Notes under the pieces: model-generated | What the model saw: only the letters and a program-made list of their open reading frames with translations | What the model was told of the DNA's origin: nothing | Databases searched by the model: none | Translations under genes and position numbers: made by a program | Source: Catellatospora sp. IY07-71 | GTDB taxonomy: Bacteria; Actinomycetota; Actinomycetes; Mycobacteriales; Micromonosporaceae | DNA length: 64,000 nucleotides | Direction of reading: 5' to 3' | Assembly: GCF_018326265.1 (NCBI RefSeq) | Contig: NZ_AP023360.1 | Span: forward strand, 5,303,501 to 5,367,500 | Shown: piece by piece, positions 18,963 to 29,600 of the stretch | Position numbering within the stretch: the stretch's first letter is position 1 | Layout: each line of letters begins with the position of its first letter

Positions 18963-19948
18963 CCGGCTACGTCCTCGGCTTCGACATCGGCGGCACGGGG
19001 GTGCGCGGCGCGCTGGCCCGCATCACCGCCCGCGGAGCCGAACACCTCACCACCCGCACCGACCCCACCCCGATCCGGATGGGACCCGACGGCGTCGACC
19101 CGGCCGAAGTCGGCCGCGCCGTCACCGCCGTCACCGCCGCGCTCCTGCCGTCCGGACACACCCCCGCGGCGCTGGTGCTCGGCTGCACCGGCGCGGCACT
19201 GCTCGGCAGCGGGCTGCGCAGACAGCTGGCAGCCGCCGTCACCGCCGACGGCCCTCGCCCGGCGCCGGTCCTGCTCTGCTCCGACGTGCTCACCTCGCAC
19301 ATCGGAGCGCTCGGCTCCGGCGGGGGAGCGGTAGTGGCCGCCGGGACCGGCGCCATCGCGCTGGGCAGCGACGGCCGCGGCGCCTGGCGGCGCGCGGACG
19401 GCTGGGGCACCCTGCTCGGCGACAGCGGCGGCGGCGCCTGGGTCGGCCGGACCGGCATCGACGCCGCGCTGCGCGCCGAAGACGGCCGCCCCGGCGGATC
19501 GCCCGCGCTGCTACGGGCGCTGGTCGCCCGCTACGGCAGCCCCGCCGACCTCGTCCACGCCGTCACCAGCCGCGCCGACCGCGGCGCGGTGCTGGCCGCG
19601 TTCGCCCCCGACGTCGCCGCCGCGGCGGCCGACGACCCGGTCGCATACCGCATCCTGCGCACCGCCGGACGGCACCTGGCCGACACCCTGCTCGCCGCGT
19701 TGCCCCCAGGCGCACCACCGCGCGCCGCGGCCGTCGGCAACCTGCTGCACGCCGGACCGCCGCTGACCACAGCCCTCGCCGACCGGCTGACCGCCCGAGC
19801 CCCCGACCTGCGCCTGCTCACCCCGGCAGGCACCTCTTTGGACGGCGCGATCACCCTCGCCGCCGCCGCCGTGCACCAGGCGCTGCCCCCCGGCGCCGAC
19901 CTCGAACGGCTCACCCCCGCCGGTCACCCCACCACCCAGGCGGCCTGA
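18959..19948 (+). CDS. BadF/BadG-type amino-sugar kinase (GlcNAc/MurNAc kinase)
   Basis: 329 residues, GTG start overlapping murQ. The ASKHA phosphate-1 motif is GFDIGGTGVRGAL; the second phosphate site is VVAAGTGAIALG and the Gly-rich DSGGGAWVG follows. This is the GlcNAc-kinase/MurK subfamily. It would supply MurNAc-6-P to MurQ and/or GlcNAc-6-P to central metabolism. No PTS gene is present, which fits import by the ABC system followed by cytoplasmic phosphorylation. Confidence 0.85.
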   Translation: MTGYVLGFDIGGTGVRGALARITARGAEHLTTRTDPTPIRMGPDGVDPAEVGRAVTAVTAALLPSGHTPAALVLGCTGAALLGSGLRRQLAAAVTADGPRPAPVLLCSDVLTSHIGALGSGGGAVVAAGTGAIALGSDGRGAWRRADGWGTLLGDSGGGAWVGRTGIDAALRAEDGRPGGSPALLRALVARYGSPADLVHAVTSRADRGAVLAAFAPDVAAAAADDPVAYRILRTAGRHLADTLLAALPPGAPPRAAAVGNLLHAGPPLTTALADRLTARAPDLRLLTPAGTSLDGAITLAAAAVHQALPPGADLERLTPAGHPTTQAA

Positions 19949-19984
19949 GCGCCGCCCACCCCCCGAAGGGAGTGATCCTCCGAC

Positions 19985-22558
19985 ATGGCCGTCGACAGGA
20001 TCCGCATCACCCGGCACGCGACGCGCGTAGCCGCGACCAGCGCACTCGCCCTCACCGCCACCCTGCTCACCGCGCTGCCCGCCCACGCCGCCAATCCCGA
20101 ACCGGCGCTGGTCCCCAGCCTGCGCCAATGGACCGGCGGCACCGGTACCCTCGCCCTCACCGCCGCCACCCGCATCATCGTCGACCCCGCCGACGCGAGC
20201 GCCGCCACCTCCGGCGTCACCGGACCGCTGCTGTCCACCCGGACCCTGTCTCAGGTCGCCGTGGAGCTGCGCGACGACATCACCGCCGTCAGCGGCCTCA
20301 CCCCGACGGTCGTCACCTCGGCCACCGCCAACCCCGGCGACATCGTCCTGCGCCTGGACGCCGACGCCGGTCTGGGCACCGAGGGCTACCAGCTCACCGT
20401 CGGGGCCACCGCCACCCTGACCGCCCCGACCTCGACCGGCGTCTACTACGGCGGACGCACCCTGGCCCAGCTGCTGCGCCTGGACACCGCCCACACCGGC
20501 CTGCCCGCCGGCACCGCCCGCGACTGGCCCGCGCTGGCCTACCGCGCCGAGCACTTCGACGTCAGCCGCCGCTTCATGACCGTCGCCGAGATCACCGACG
20601 AGATCCGGCGCATGTCGTGGAACAAGCTCAACGTCCTGCAGCTGATGTTCAACCAGGCCAACGCGTTCCGGCTCTACCACCCGTCGTACGCCGCAGCAGC
20701 GCCCACCGACCCGGCCCAGCGCTACAGCCAGGCCGACGTCAACACGATCCTGCAGGTCGCCGCCGAGCACCACGTCACCGTCGTACCCGAGATCCAGAAC
20801 CCGACCAAGATGGCCCCCGTCGCGGGCCTCGGCGGCGTCGACCGCTCCCTGAACACGCAGTGCGGCGACCCGCAGACCCTCGACTTCACCGACCCGGCCG
20901 TCGTGACGTGGATGCAGCAGATCGTCACCACCTTCGCCGTCTGGTTCCCCGCCACCTACGTCCACCTCGGCAACGACGAGGTCCCGGCGGCCCTGGCGAG
21001 CTGCCCCTATCTGCAGGCCAAGATGACCGGCGGCCTCACCACGCTGGCCGACCTGCAGGAGGTGTACATCGAGCAGTTGCGCCAGACCGTCGTCGGCCTG
21101 GGCGAGAAGGCCATGATCTGGGTCAACAACACCGACATCCAGCCCGCCACCGACGTGCTCATCATGAACTTCGGCCCCACGTCGGTGTCGACGACGATGC
21201 GCTCGCTGGGCTACGACGTCGTGGACTCCTCGTACAAGACGGGGCCGTACGACCGGTTCTACATCTCACCGGCCGATTACGAGTCCAAGGTCGTCGCCCG
21301 CGGCGAGATGTACGCCTGGACCCCGGTCGCCCACGCCCGCAACGCCGGGCAGGTCCTGGCCGCCTGGGGTGACGACCTGTTCTTCAGCGAGACCGGCTAC
21401 TACCTCGACATGTTCGACGGCCGCCGCTCCGAACTGGCCGAACGCACCTGGAACACCGACCCGGTGTCGCTGACGTTCGCGCAGTTCACTGCCGCGGTCG
21501 CGGCACTGGGCGACGCCCCCGGGGCGACCGCCCGCACCCACCCGCCAGCGACCACGAACGCCCAGCCCATCCACCGCTACACCTACGACGCCGCGTACAC
21601 GCCCACCGCCGCCACGCACTACCCCGGCTACTGGCAGCTCAGCATCGCCGACACCGTCGGCACGCTGCACGGCAACGGCTGGCTCTACCGCCCCACCTAT
21701 CCGGCGACCGGGCGCAGCGGCAGCGGCCTGCAGTTCACCGCGGGCACCTCGCAGACCCTCAGCCTGGGCGGCCGCGCGATCCCGGGCGAGTGGACGTTCA
21801 GCACCTGGATCAAACGCACTGCCGACGGCACCAACACCGTCCTGGTCCGCGACATGGAGCAGGCCATCAAGGTCGAGGAGTACGGCACCAGCCACCAGGT
21901 CGGCATCACCCGCTACGGCGTGGGCAACTACCCGTTCGCCTACGTCCTGCCGCTGGGCCAGTGGGTGCACCTGACCCTCGTCGGCACCGCGACCGGCACG
22001 AGCCTGTACGCCAACGGGGCATTCCAGCAGAGCATCCCGCAGACCATCGCGCTGCCGCTGGGTGGGCTGGGCGGCAAGCGGCCGTTCTCCGGGGTGCTCG
22101 ACGACACCGCCGTCTACCGTCAGGCGCTCACCGCCGCCCAGGTGTCCGACGCGTACGCCGCCGCAGTGGGCGACGACCTCGCCCTCGGCCGGCCGGTCGT
22201 GGTGTCCAGCACTTACCGCGTCGGTGTGGAGGCGGTCAACGCCGTCGACGGTGATGCGACCACCCGCTGGTCCAGCGACCGCAGCGACCCGCAGTGGATC
22301 TACGTCGACCTCGGCTCGACCCGCACGATCGACCGGGTGCGCGTCAACTGGGAGGCCGCCTACGGCAAGTCGTACCAGATCCAGGTGTCAGGCGACGCCG
22401 TCAACTGGACGACGGTCTACTCGACCACCACCGGCGACGGGGGAGTCGACGACCTGACCGGCCTGTCCGGCACCGGCCGCTACGTGCGCCTGTACGGCAC
22501 CCAGCGCGGCACCGTCTACGGCTACTCCATCTGGGACTTCAACGTCTACGGAGCCTGA
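19985..22558 (+). CDS. Secreted GH20 beta-N-acetylhexosaminidase with LamG-like and CBM32 domains
   Basis: 857 residues, ATG at 19985 with AAGGGAG upstream. Signal peptide ends PAHAAN. A GH20b-like N-domain precedes the catalytic barrel (about 180-500), where HFDVSRRFM and HLGNDEVP mark the family. The catalytic Asp-Glu pair is in GNDE, instead of the usual GGDE. Residues about 540-710 are a concanavalin-like LamG fold and about 715-857 an F5/8 type C (CBM32) domain. It removes terminal GlcNAc or GalNAc outside the cell, feeding the importer. Last gene of the operon, followed by a terminator. Confidence 0.9.
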   Translation: MAVDRIRITRHATRVAATSALALTATLLTALPAHAANPEPALVPSLRQWTGGTGTLALTAATRIIVDPADASAATSGVTGPLLSTRTLSQVAVELRDDITAVSGLTPTVVTSATANPGDIVLRLDADAGLGTEGYQLTVGATATLTAPTSTGVYYGGRTLAQLLRLDTAHTGLPAGTARDWPALAYRAEHFDVSRRFMTVAEITDEIRRMSWNKLNVLQLMFNQANAFRLYHPSYAAAAPTDPAQRYSQADVNTILQVAAEHHVTVVPEIQNPTKMAPVAGLGGVDRSLNTQCGDPQTLDFTDPAVVTWMQQIVTTFAVWFPATYVHLGNDEVPAALASCPYLQAKMTGGLTTLADLQEVYIEQLRQTVVGLGEKAMIWVNNTDIQPATDVLIMNFGPTSVSTTMRSLGYDVVDSSYKTGPYDRFYISPADYESKVVARGEMYAWTPVAHARNAGQVLAAWGDDLFFSETGYYLDMFDGRRSELAERTWNTDPVSLTFAQFTAAVAALGDAPGATARTHPPATTNAQPIHRYTYDAAYTPTAATHYPGYWQLSIADTVGTLHGNGWLYRPTYPATGRSGSGLQFTAGTSQTLSLGGRAIPGEWTFSTWIKRTADGTNTVLVRDMEQAIKVEEYGTSHQVGITRYGVGNYPFAYVLPLGQWVHLTLVGTATGTSLYANGAFQQSIPQTIALPLGGLGGKRPFSGVLDDTAVYRQALTAAQVSDAYAAAVGDDLALGRPVVVSSTYRVGVEAVNAVDGDATTRWSSDRSDPQWIYVDLGSTRTIDRVRVNWEAAYGKSYQIQVSGDAVNWTTVYSTTTGDGGVDDLTGLSGTGRYVRLYGTQRGTVYGYSIWDFNVYGA

Positions 22559-22568
22559 CATGGGGCCG

Positions 22569-22602
22569 CCCCCGCCCGGTTCACCGCGGAACCGGGCGGG
22601 GG
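22569..22602 (+). terminator. Terminator of the amino-sugar operon
   Basis: A perfect 14-bp stem (22569-22582 with 22589-22602) and 6-nt loop lie 10 nt after the GH20 stop codon. The 240 bp that follow hold no gene and probably the promoter of the regulator at 22843. Confidence 0.8.
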
Positions 22603-22842
22603 GCCAGCGCCGGTGGCCCGAGCGCCGCCAGGCCGGCCTCCGGGCATCACGGGACGGCGGTGACCTCGCACGACAAGGTTGCGGGTGAAGAATAGTTGCG
22701 AACGCGTCTGGTCTGCGGGGTAAGGGTGTTGCTACGGTCTTTCAGCGGTGCGCCTGTCGGCGAGCCGGGCCGTGCCGTCCGGTGGAACCCGTGTCGACGT
22801 CGGCCGCCGGTGGGCGCCGCGGGACTTTTCTGAGGGGCCGCG

Positions 22843-23823
22843 ATGCTGGATGTGCTGGGCCTCGAACCGTTCGAGGAAGGCGTCTACCGCCGGCTCGTCC
22901 GGCGGACCTCCGACACCGCCGACGGGCTGGCCGCGGGGATGCAGGCCGACCCGTCACGCATTCACGACGTGCTGCGGTCGCTGCAGGACAAAGGCCTGGT
23001 GGCCCCCTCGGCGACGGCTGCCGGACACTTCACGGCCTCACCGCCGGAGCTGGCGCTCGGCTCGCTGCTCGTACAGCGCCAGGACGCCATCCGTAAGGCG
23101 CAGCTGGAGGTCAGCAGGCTCACCGAGCAGTACCGCAGCGCCACCCCGGAACGCGCCGAAACCGACGTCGTCGACGTCGTACGCGGCGGGCAGGCCGTCG
23201 CCCAGCGCTTCGCCCAGCTGCAACGCGGTGCCACCAGCGAGGTGCTGGCCCTGGTGAAGGCGGACGTGGCGATGGTGGCCGTGGAGGACAACATCGACGA
23301 GGAGGCCGCCGTGCACCGCGGCGTCACCTACCGCGTCGTGCTGGAACGGGCGGCGTTCGAACGGCCCGGCTTCGTGGACCGGGTCGTCGAATCCGTCAAC
23401 GCGGGCGAACACGCCCGGGTAGTCGCGCAGGTGCCGCTGCGCCTGGTGATCGCCGACCGGGCACTGGCACTGGTGCCGCTGGCCCCGCGCGACTCGAACG
23501 CCCCCGCGGCCCTGCTGGTGCATCCCAGCGGGCTGCTCGACGCGCTGACAACCCTGTTCGAGCTGGTGTGGGCGCAGGCCAACGAGATCGTCCCGACCGC
23601 GCAGGGGATCAGCGAGCTGGCCGCGCACCGGATCGACGAGATCGACGCGCGCATCCTCACCCTGCTGCTGGCGGGCCTCACCGACCAGGCCATCGGCAGC
23701 CAGCTCGGCCTGTCGCTGCGGACCGTGCAGCGCCGCGTCAGCAACCTGATGGAGCAGGCCGGGGTCGTCACCCGCTTCCAGCTCGGCCACGTGGCCGGTC
23801 GCCGCGGCTGGGTCGGCGCCTGA
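22843..23823 (+). CDS. TrmB/LuxR-like helix-turn-helix regulator
   Basis: 326 residues, ATG at 22843 after GAGGGG. The N-terminus (EEGVYRRLVRRTSDTADGLA) resembles a TrmB-type winged helix that decides between promoter states. The middle is an uncharacterised ligand domain, and the last 65 residues are a LuxR-like HTH (ILTLLLAGLTDQAIGSQLGL then SLRTVQRRV). This two-HTH architecture is common in actinomycete orphan regulators. Upstream of two secreted proteases, which it may control. Confidence 0.8.
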   Translation: MLDVLGLEPFEEGVYRRLVRRTSDTADGLAAGMQADPSRIHDVLRSLQDKGLVAPSATAAGHFTASPPELALGSLLVQRQDAIRKAQLEVSRLTEQYRSATPERAETDVVDVVRGGQAVAQRFAQLQRGATSEVLALVKADVAMVAVEDNIDEEAAVHRGVTYRVVLERAAFERPGFVDRVVESVNAGEHARVVAQVPLRLVIADRALALVPLAPRDSNAPAALLVHPSGLLDALTTLFELVWAQANEIVPTAQGISELAAHRIDEIDARILTLLLAGLTDQAIGSQLGLSLRTVQRRVSNLMEQAGVVTRFQLGHVAGRRGWVGA

Positions 23824-23943
23824 GCCGCATCGCGGCATCGCATTTACGCCATGGCACCTTTCCGCCAGGGCGAACGGGTTCACCGGCCCAGCACACGGCT
23901 GCAAGATCTTCTCCAGTCAACCACCCCTGGAGAAGGAGCGCCC

Positions 23944-26601
23944 GTGCCCCGCTTACCCGCCGGCCGGAAATCCGTCGCCGTGTCCATCGCGCTGATCGGC
24001 GCAGTCGCCGCGGGCACCGCCGGTGTCTTCGCCGTCCCACCCGCCGCGGCCGAGATCAACCCGACCACCGACAAACTCGGTGACCACGACCGAACCCTCA
24101 TCGCGCAGTACGCCCGCCAGCGCGCGACGCGTGCCCTGCCTGACGGCGCCACCCAGCCGATGCCCGAGTTCGTCACGCTGCTGCTGGCCGTCCGCGATGG
24201 ACAGACCGAGCAGGTCACGGCCGAGCTGACCGAGCTCGGCGCGACCGTGACCGGGACGACCCCCGAGATCGGCTACGTCAAGGTGAACGTGCCGTTCGCC
24301 GACATCGACCGCGCCGTCGCCATCGACGAGGTCGTCGCCGCGGACGTCGACGAGCTGCTGCGGCTGGAGCCGGTCGGCGAGCACCGCACGGCACCCGCAG
24401 GCGGCAAGCCCGGCAGCAGCCTGCCCACGGCGCCGTCGGCGGCCACGCCCGACGACAACCCGTACCTGCCGACGGGCGAGACGGGCTCGGTCACGTTCAA
24501 GGTCCAGCACCCGACCTATGACGGCCGTGGCGTGACCATCGGCATCATGGACAGCGGCGTCGACCCCACCCATCCGGCGCTGGCCACCACCACGACCGGT
24601 GAACTGAAGCTCGTCGACTCCGTCGTCGGCAGCAGCCCGGCGAACCTCATCGACACCCTGTTCGACGACACCTGGCGTTACCTCTCGCCGAGCAGCCGGG
24701 TGACCGGGCCGACGTTCACCGACCCCCTCCTGCGCCGCACCTGGACCGGCCCGGCCGAAAGCGGCCTGCGGGTCAGCGCCAAGAAGGTCTCGGTGTCGAG
24801 CATCAGCGGCAGCTACCTCGGCGTGCTGTACCGCGAGTCCGACGACGCCGTCTGGGTGGACACCGACCAGGACTTCGACTTCACCGACGAGGAGCTGATG
24901 CGGCCGTTCGCGGTGGCCCGCCAGCTCGGCCACCTCGGCGTCGACGACCCCGCCACGCCGGTCAACGAACGGGTCCCGTTCACGATCGACCTGGAGAAGA
25001 ACCTCTTCGCCAACACGTCGAGCTGCCGCGACGCCGGCTGCCACGGCGTGAACATCAACTGGATCGCCGAGGGGCACGGCACCCACGTGGCGGGCATCGC
25101 CGCCGGGCACGGCCTGTTCGGCGGGGCCATGAATGGCCAGGCGCCCGGCGCGAAGCTGGTCTCGATGCGCGCCTGCCACGCCTCCGGCTGCTCCACCGCG
25201 GCGCTGACCGACGGCATGGTCGAGCTCGCCACCGTGCACGGCGTCGACGTCATCAACATGTCGATCGGCTCGTCGCCGACGTTCAACGACGGTCACAGCG
25301 CCCGCGAGCTGCTGTACAACCGGCTCATCGACGAGACCGGCGTGCAGATCTTCATCTCCGCGGGCAACTCCGGCGCGGGCACCAACACCGTCGGGGAGCC
25401 CACCGGCGCCGACCGGGTGGTCAGCGTGGGCGCGTCGGTGTCGAAGGAGACCTGGTGGGCCAACTACGGCTCGCAGGTCAAGACCCCTAAGGGCATCTTC
25501 CCGTTCTCCTCGCGCGGCCCGCGCGAGGACGGCGGGTTCAAACCCGACATCACCGCCCCCGGCTCGGCCGTCTCCACCACTCCCGACTGGACGGCCAGCA
25601 GCGGCCCGGCCGAGACCGGATACGCGCTGCCGCCGGGCTACTCGATGCTCAACGGCACGTCGATGGCCGCCCCGCAGGCGACCGGTGCCGCGGCGCTGCT
25701 GCTGTCGGCGGCCAAGCAGCACGGCCTGGCCGTCACCCCGGCCGACCTGCGCAACGCCATCTACGCCACGGCAGACTTCACCGAAGGCGTGGAGGCGATC
25801 GCCCAGGGCCGGGGCCAGCTCGACGTCCGCCAGTCATGGACGCACCTGACCAACGGCGTGGCCGCCGACACCGTGACCGTCGACGCGCCGGTCTGCACCA
25901 TCCTGTCGCACCAGCTGACCACGCCGCACCGCGGCAGCGGCCTGTACAACGGCTGCGCACCGAGCGCGGGGGGCCAGGTCGTGGGCGCGGCACGCACGTA
26001 CGACCTCACCCTGACCCGCACGGGTGGCGCCGACACGGCGGTCACCTACGCGCTGTCGCTCCAGGGCGACGACGGCACGTTCACCGTGCCAGCGCAGGTG
26101 CTGCTGGACAAGAACGTCCCGACCACCGTCCAGGTCACCGCCACCCCCGCCACGCAGGGCATGCACAGCGCGGTGCTCGTCCTCGACGACCCGGCCACCC
26201 GGGCCGTCGAGCAGCACACGATGCTCGCCGTTCGGGCCGCCGCGCCCCTGGCCGCCGGCGCCACCTGGTCGGTGCAGGGCACCGTCAAGCGCAACGGCAC
26301 CATCGTGTACGCGGTCGCCGTCCCCGCCGGGACGAAGTCGCTGACGGTGAACCTGTCCGGCCTGGCCGGCGGCAGCCAGACCCGCTGGTGGGCGTTCAAC
26401 CCCAACGGCGTCAGCGGCGAGAGGTCCGTCGCGGGCACCGGCTACTGCTACGCCGGCTACCTCGACGGCAACGGCTGCGACCCGGCCGCCCGCACCTACA
26501 CCAACCCGCTGGCGGGCGTGTGGGAGTTCGTCGTCGAGTCGCGGCGCACCAGCCCGCTGCTGGACAACCCGTTCCAGCTCCAGGCGTCGATCACCCAGTG
26601 A
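23944..26601 (+). CDS. Secreted subtilisin-family (S8) serine protease
   Basis: 885 residues from the GTG at 23944, placed 6 nt after GGAGAAGGAG; this start leads straight into a signal peptide (KSVAVSIALIG...PPAAAE). An I9-like propeptide follows (residues about 55-140). The catalytic triad is Asp203 (GIMDSGVD), His378 (EGHGTHVAG) and Ser573 (NGTSMAAP), with the oxyanion Asn in ISAGNSGAG. About 120 residues are inserted between Asp and His. The C-terminal 250 residues form beta-sandwich repeats ending in a pre-peptidase-like domain (GTVKRNGTIVYAVAV). Extracellular protein degradation. Confidence 0.9.
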   Translation: MPRLPAGRKSVAVSIALIGAVAAGTAGVFAVPPAAAEINPTTDKLGDHDRTLIAQYARQRATRALPDGATQPMPEFVTLLLAVRDGQTEQVTAELTELGATVTGTTPEIGYVKVNVPFADIDRAVAIDEVVAADVDELLRLEPVGEHRTAPAGGKPGSSLPTAPSAATPDDNPYLPTGETGSVTFKVQHPTYDGRGVTIGIMDSGVDPTHPALATTTTGELKLVDSVVGSSPANLIDTLFDDTWRYLSPSSRVTGPTFTDPLLRRTWTGPAESGLRVSAKKVSVSSISGSYLGVLYRESDDAVWVDTDQDFDFTDEELMRPFAVARQLGHLGVDDPATPVNERVPFTIDLEKNLFANTSSCRDAGCHGVNINWIAEGHGTHVAGIAAGHGLFGGAMNGQAPGAKLVSMRACHASGCSTAALTDGMVELATVHGVDVINMSIGSSPTFNDGHSARELLYNRLIDETGVQIFISAGNSGAGTNTVGEPTGADRVVSVGASVSKETWWANYGSQVKTPKGIFPFSSRGPREDGGFKPDITAPGSAVSTTPDWTASSGPAETGYALPPGYSMLNGTSMAAPQATGAAALLLSAAKQHGLAVTPADLRNAIYATADFTEGVEAIAQGRGQLDVRQSWTHLTNGVAADTVTVDAPVCTILSHQLTTPHRGSGLYNGCAPSAGGQVVGAARTYDLTLTRTGGADTAVTYALSLQGDDGTFTVPAQVLLDKNVPTTVQVTATPATQGMHSAVLVLDDPATRAVEQHTMLAVRAAAPLAAGATWSVQGTVKRNGTIVYAVAVPAGTKSLTVNLSGLAGGSQTRWWAFNPNGVSGERSVAGTGYCYAGYLDGNGCDPAARTYTNPLAGVWEFVVESRRTSPLLDNPFQLQASITQ

Positions 26602-26605
26602 ACAC

Positions 26606-26648
26606 CGACCGGTGTGGCGGGCCGTCCTGCCGCCCGCCACACCGGTCG
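26606..26648 (+). terminator. 17-bp terminator between the two proteases
   Basis: CGACCGGTGTGGCGGGC (26606-26622) pairs exactly with 26632-26648 around a 9-nt loop. It separates the two protease transcripts although only 77 bp lie between the genes. Confidence 0.8.
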
Positions 26649-26678
26649 CTGCCGTCGATCGGAAGGAAACACCGGCAC

Positions 26679-29600
26679 ATGCCCACCCCCTCACTCTGGC
26701 GGCGCGCCGCCACCCTCGGCCTGCTCGGCGCGGTCACCCTCACCGCGTCCAGCCTGCCGACCCTGCCCGCCACGGCAGGCACCGGCCTGACCGGCGGCAC
26801 TCCCGCCGCCGCCGAGGTCCAGGTGACCCTGATCAGCGGCGACCGGGCGCTGCTCGGCAAGGACCCGGCGGGCCGGCCGACCGCCACGGTGCTGCCCGGC
26901 CCGGAACCCGACCCGCACGGCTACCTGACCCGCACCTTCCGCGGCGACGTGTACGTCATGCCCGCGGCGGCCGTCCCGCTGATCGACTCCGGTCGCCTGG
27001 ACGAGGAGCTGTTCAACGTCACCGGGCTGGTGCGGCAGGGCTACGACGACCGCAGCACCGACCGGCTGCCCCTGCTGGCGACCTACGGCAGCACCGTCGC
27101 GCGGACCGGACGGGCGCCGCAGGCACCCGACGGCGCCGACGTCGTCGCGACGCTGCCGGTGGCCGACGCGGTCGCCCTGTCGGCGGGCAAAGCAGACGCC
27201 GCCCGGCTGTGGAGCGACCTGATCGACGCCGACGGTCCGCGCATCGCCAAGCTGTGGCTCGACGGGCGGGTCACCGCGACCATGGCCGACACCACCGCGC
27301 AGATCAACGCCCCGAAAGCCTGGGCCGCCGGGTTCGACGGCACCGGCACCACGGTGGCGGTGCTCGACAGCGGCTACGACGCCGCCCACCCGGACCTGGC
27401 CGGCCAGGTCCTCGACTCCAAGAACTTCACCACCGAATCCGGCGGCGCGGTCGACCGGCACGGGCACGGCACCCACGTCGCCTCCACCGTCGCCGGCACC
27501 GGCGCGGCCTCCGGCGGCACCGAGAAGGGCGTCGCACCCGGCGCGAAGCTGGTGATCGGCAAGGTCCTCGACCGCGCCGGCAACGGCCAGGAGTCGTGGA
27601 TCATCGCGGGGATGCAGTGGGCCGTCGACAAGGGTGCCGACGTCGTCAACATGAGCCTGGGCGGCAGCATCGGCACCGACTGCACCGACCCGATCGGCGT
27701 GGCCGCCCAGCGGCTGACCGCGCAGTCGAAGACCCTGTTCGTCCTCTCGGCGGGCAACTCCGGCCCCGGCGCGGGCACCCTCGGCTCGCCCGCCTGCGCC
27801 GACGGCGCGCTGACGGTGGCCGCGGTCGACGCGTCGGGCGTCACCGCACCGTTCTCCAGCCGCGGCCCCGTCACCGGCTCGCACCGGGTCAAGCCCGAGA
27901 TCGCCGCCCCCGGGGTCGGTGTCGTCGCCGCCCGCAACGGCGGCGGCACTGCCGACCCGTACACGGCCATGTCCGGCACGTCCATGGCCGCACCGCACGT
28001 GGCCGGGGTCGCCGCGCTGCTCACCCAGCGCCACCCGGGCATGAGCGCCCAGCAGCGCAAGGCCGTGCTGGTGTCCTCGGTCGCGCCCGGCGCAAGCGGC
28101 GGCGTCTACGAGCAGGGCTCGGGCGTCGTGGACGCGCACCGCGCGGTCACCACCGACGTGTACGGCCCCGGCACCGTCGACGCGGGCTCCTTCGCCTGGC
28201 CGCACCTGCACCAGCGGCCGTCGACCACCACGGTGACGCTGACAAACGACGCGGCCCGCCCGATGACGTTCGCGCTGTCCCTTGAGGCCGCCACCGGCGA
28301 GGACGGCACACCCCTGGCCAGGCGCACCCTCAGCCTGGGCCTGGACACGGTCACCGTGCCCGCCCACGGCACCGCCGACGTGCCCGTCATCCTCGACCCG
28401 GCGGTCAAGCAGAGCCCCGCCGCGTACGGCACGATCGGCGGGCGGCTCGTCGCCCGCGCCGACGACGGCACCACCGTCACCACCGCCGTCGGCGCCTGGC
28501 TGGAACCGCACACCGTCACCGTCACCCTGCACCTGCTCGACCGGCGCGGCCGGGCCCCGGCCACCCCGTCGTTCGTCGACGTCATCGACATCGACCGGCT
28601 CACCGCGCAGCGGTTCACCACCTTCACCACCGACCCGGTGCTGCGCCTGCGCGAGGGCCACTACTCCATCGCGGCCGTCATCGCCAGCCGCGACGACGGC
28701 ACCACTGGCGAGGCGGGCCTGGTCCAGTCCGTCACGTTCATGGGCGACCCGGACCTGGTCGTCAACCACGACGACACCGACCGGACCATCACCTACGACG
28801 CCCGCACCGCCGTCCGCCAGCAGCTCGACGCCGAACGACCCGTCGAGGCGCAGAACATCACCGTCCAGTACGGCCGCTGGTGGGACAGCGCCTACCTCGC
28901 CGCGGCCTACAGCGGCGGCAAGTCCGTCGACGAGGTCTACCTCGGCCACACCGCCCCGGTGCACTCCGGCGGCTTCGAACTGGACCTGTTCTACCGCCTG
29001 TACGCCCCCGAACTGGACCTACGCACCGACTCCGGTCTCACCCTGAAGCCGGAATACCTCGGTGCGCCCTTCACCCAGCAGGCAGCCGCGGTCAAACTCG
29101 ACGGCACCGGCTCAGCACAGCTGACGTTCGCCGGTGCCGGCACCGCGACCGAGCTGGCCGCCGCAGGGGTGGCGGGCAAGGTGGTGCTTGTCCACAACGC
29201 GGCCAACCCGACCGCGGTGCTGTCGGCGGCGGCCACCGCCGGAGCCAAGGCAGTGCTGTTCGGCCAGGACGCCGCCGGGCGGTGGATCACCGTCGCCGCG
29301 GGCAAGACCATCCCGGGCCTGACCGTCAGCGGCGCGGAGTCGGCGGCCCTGCGCCAGGCGCTCACGGCGGGGCCGGTGACCTTGACGTGGCACGCGGTCG
29401 CCGCCAGCCCATACGTGTACAACCTGGCGTTCGCCGATGAGCGCAAGACCCGCCCGGACGCCGTCCGCCGCGTCCGCGACCGGGAGCTCGGCCGGGTCGA
29501 GGAGACGGTGTACTCGATGCGTACCGACCGTGCGGTCTTCGAGGTCCTGCAGGCCTACCGGCCGTCGTTCCCGACGGCCGCGGCGATGGCCTCGGAGGTG

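Noticed and set aside
25836-26678. Upstream extension of the large protease
   Set aside because: It runs through the first protease gene and the terminator hairpin in the wrong frame; the ATG at 26679 is followed by a signal peptide.
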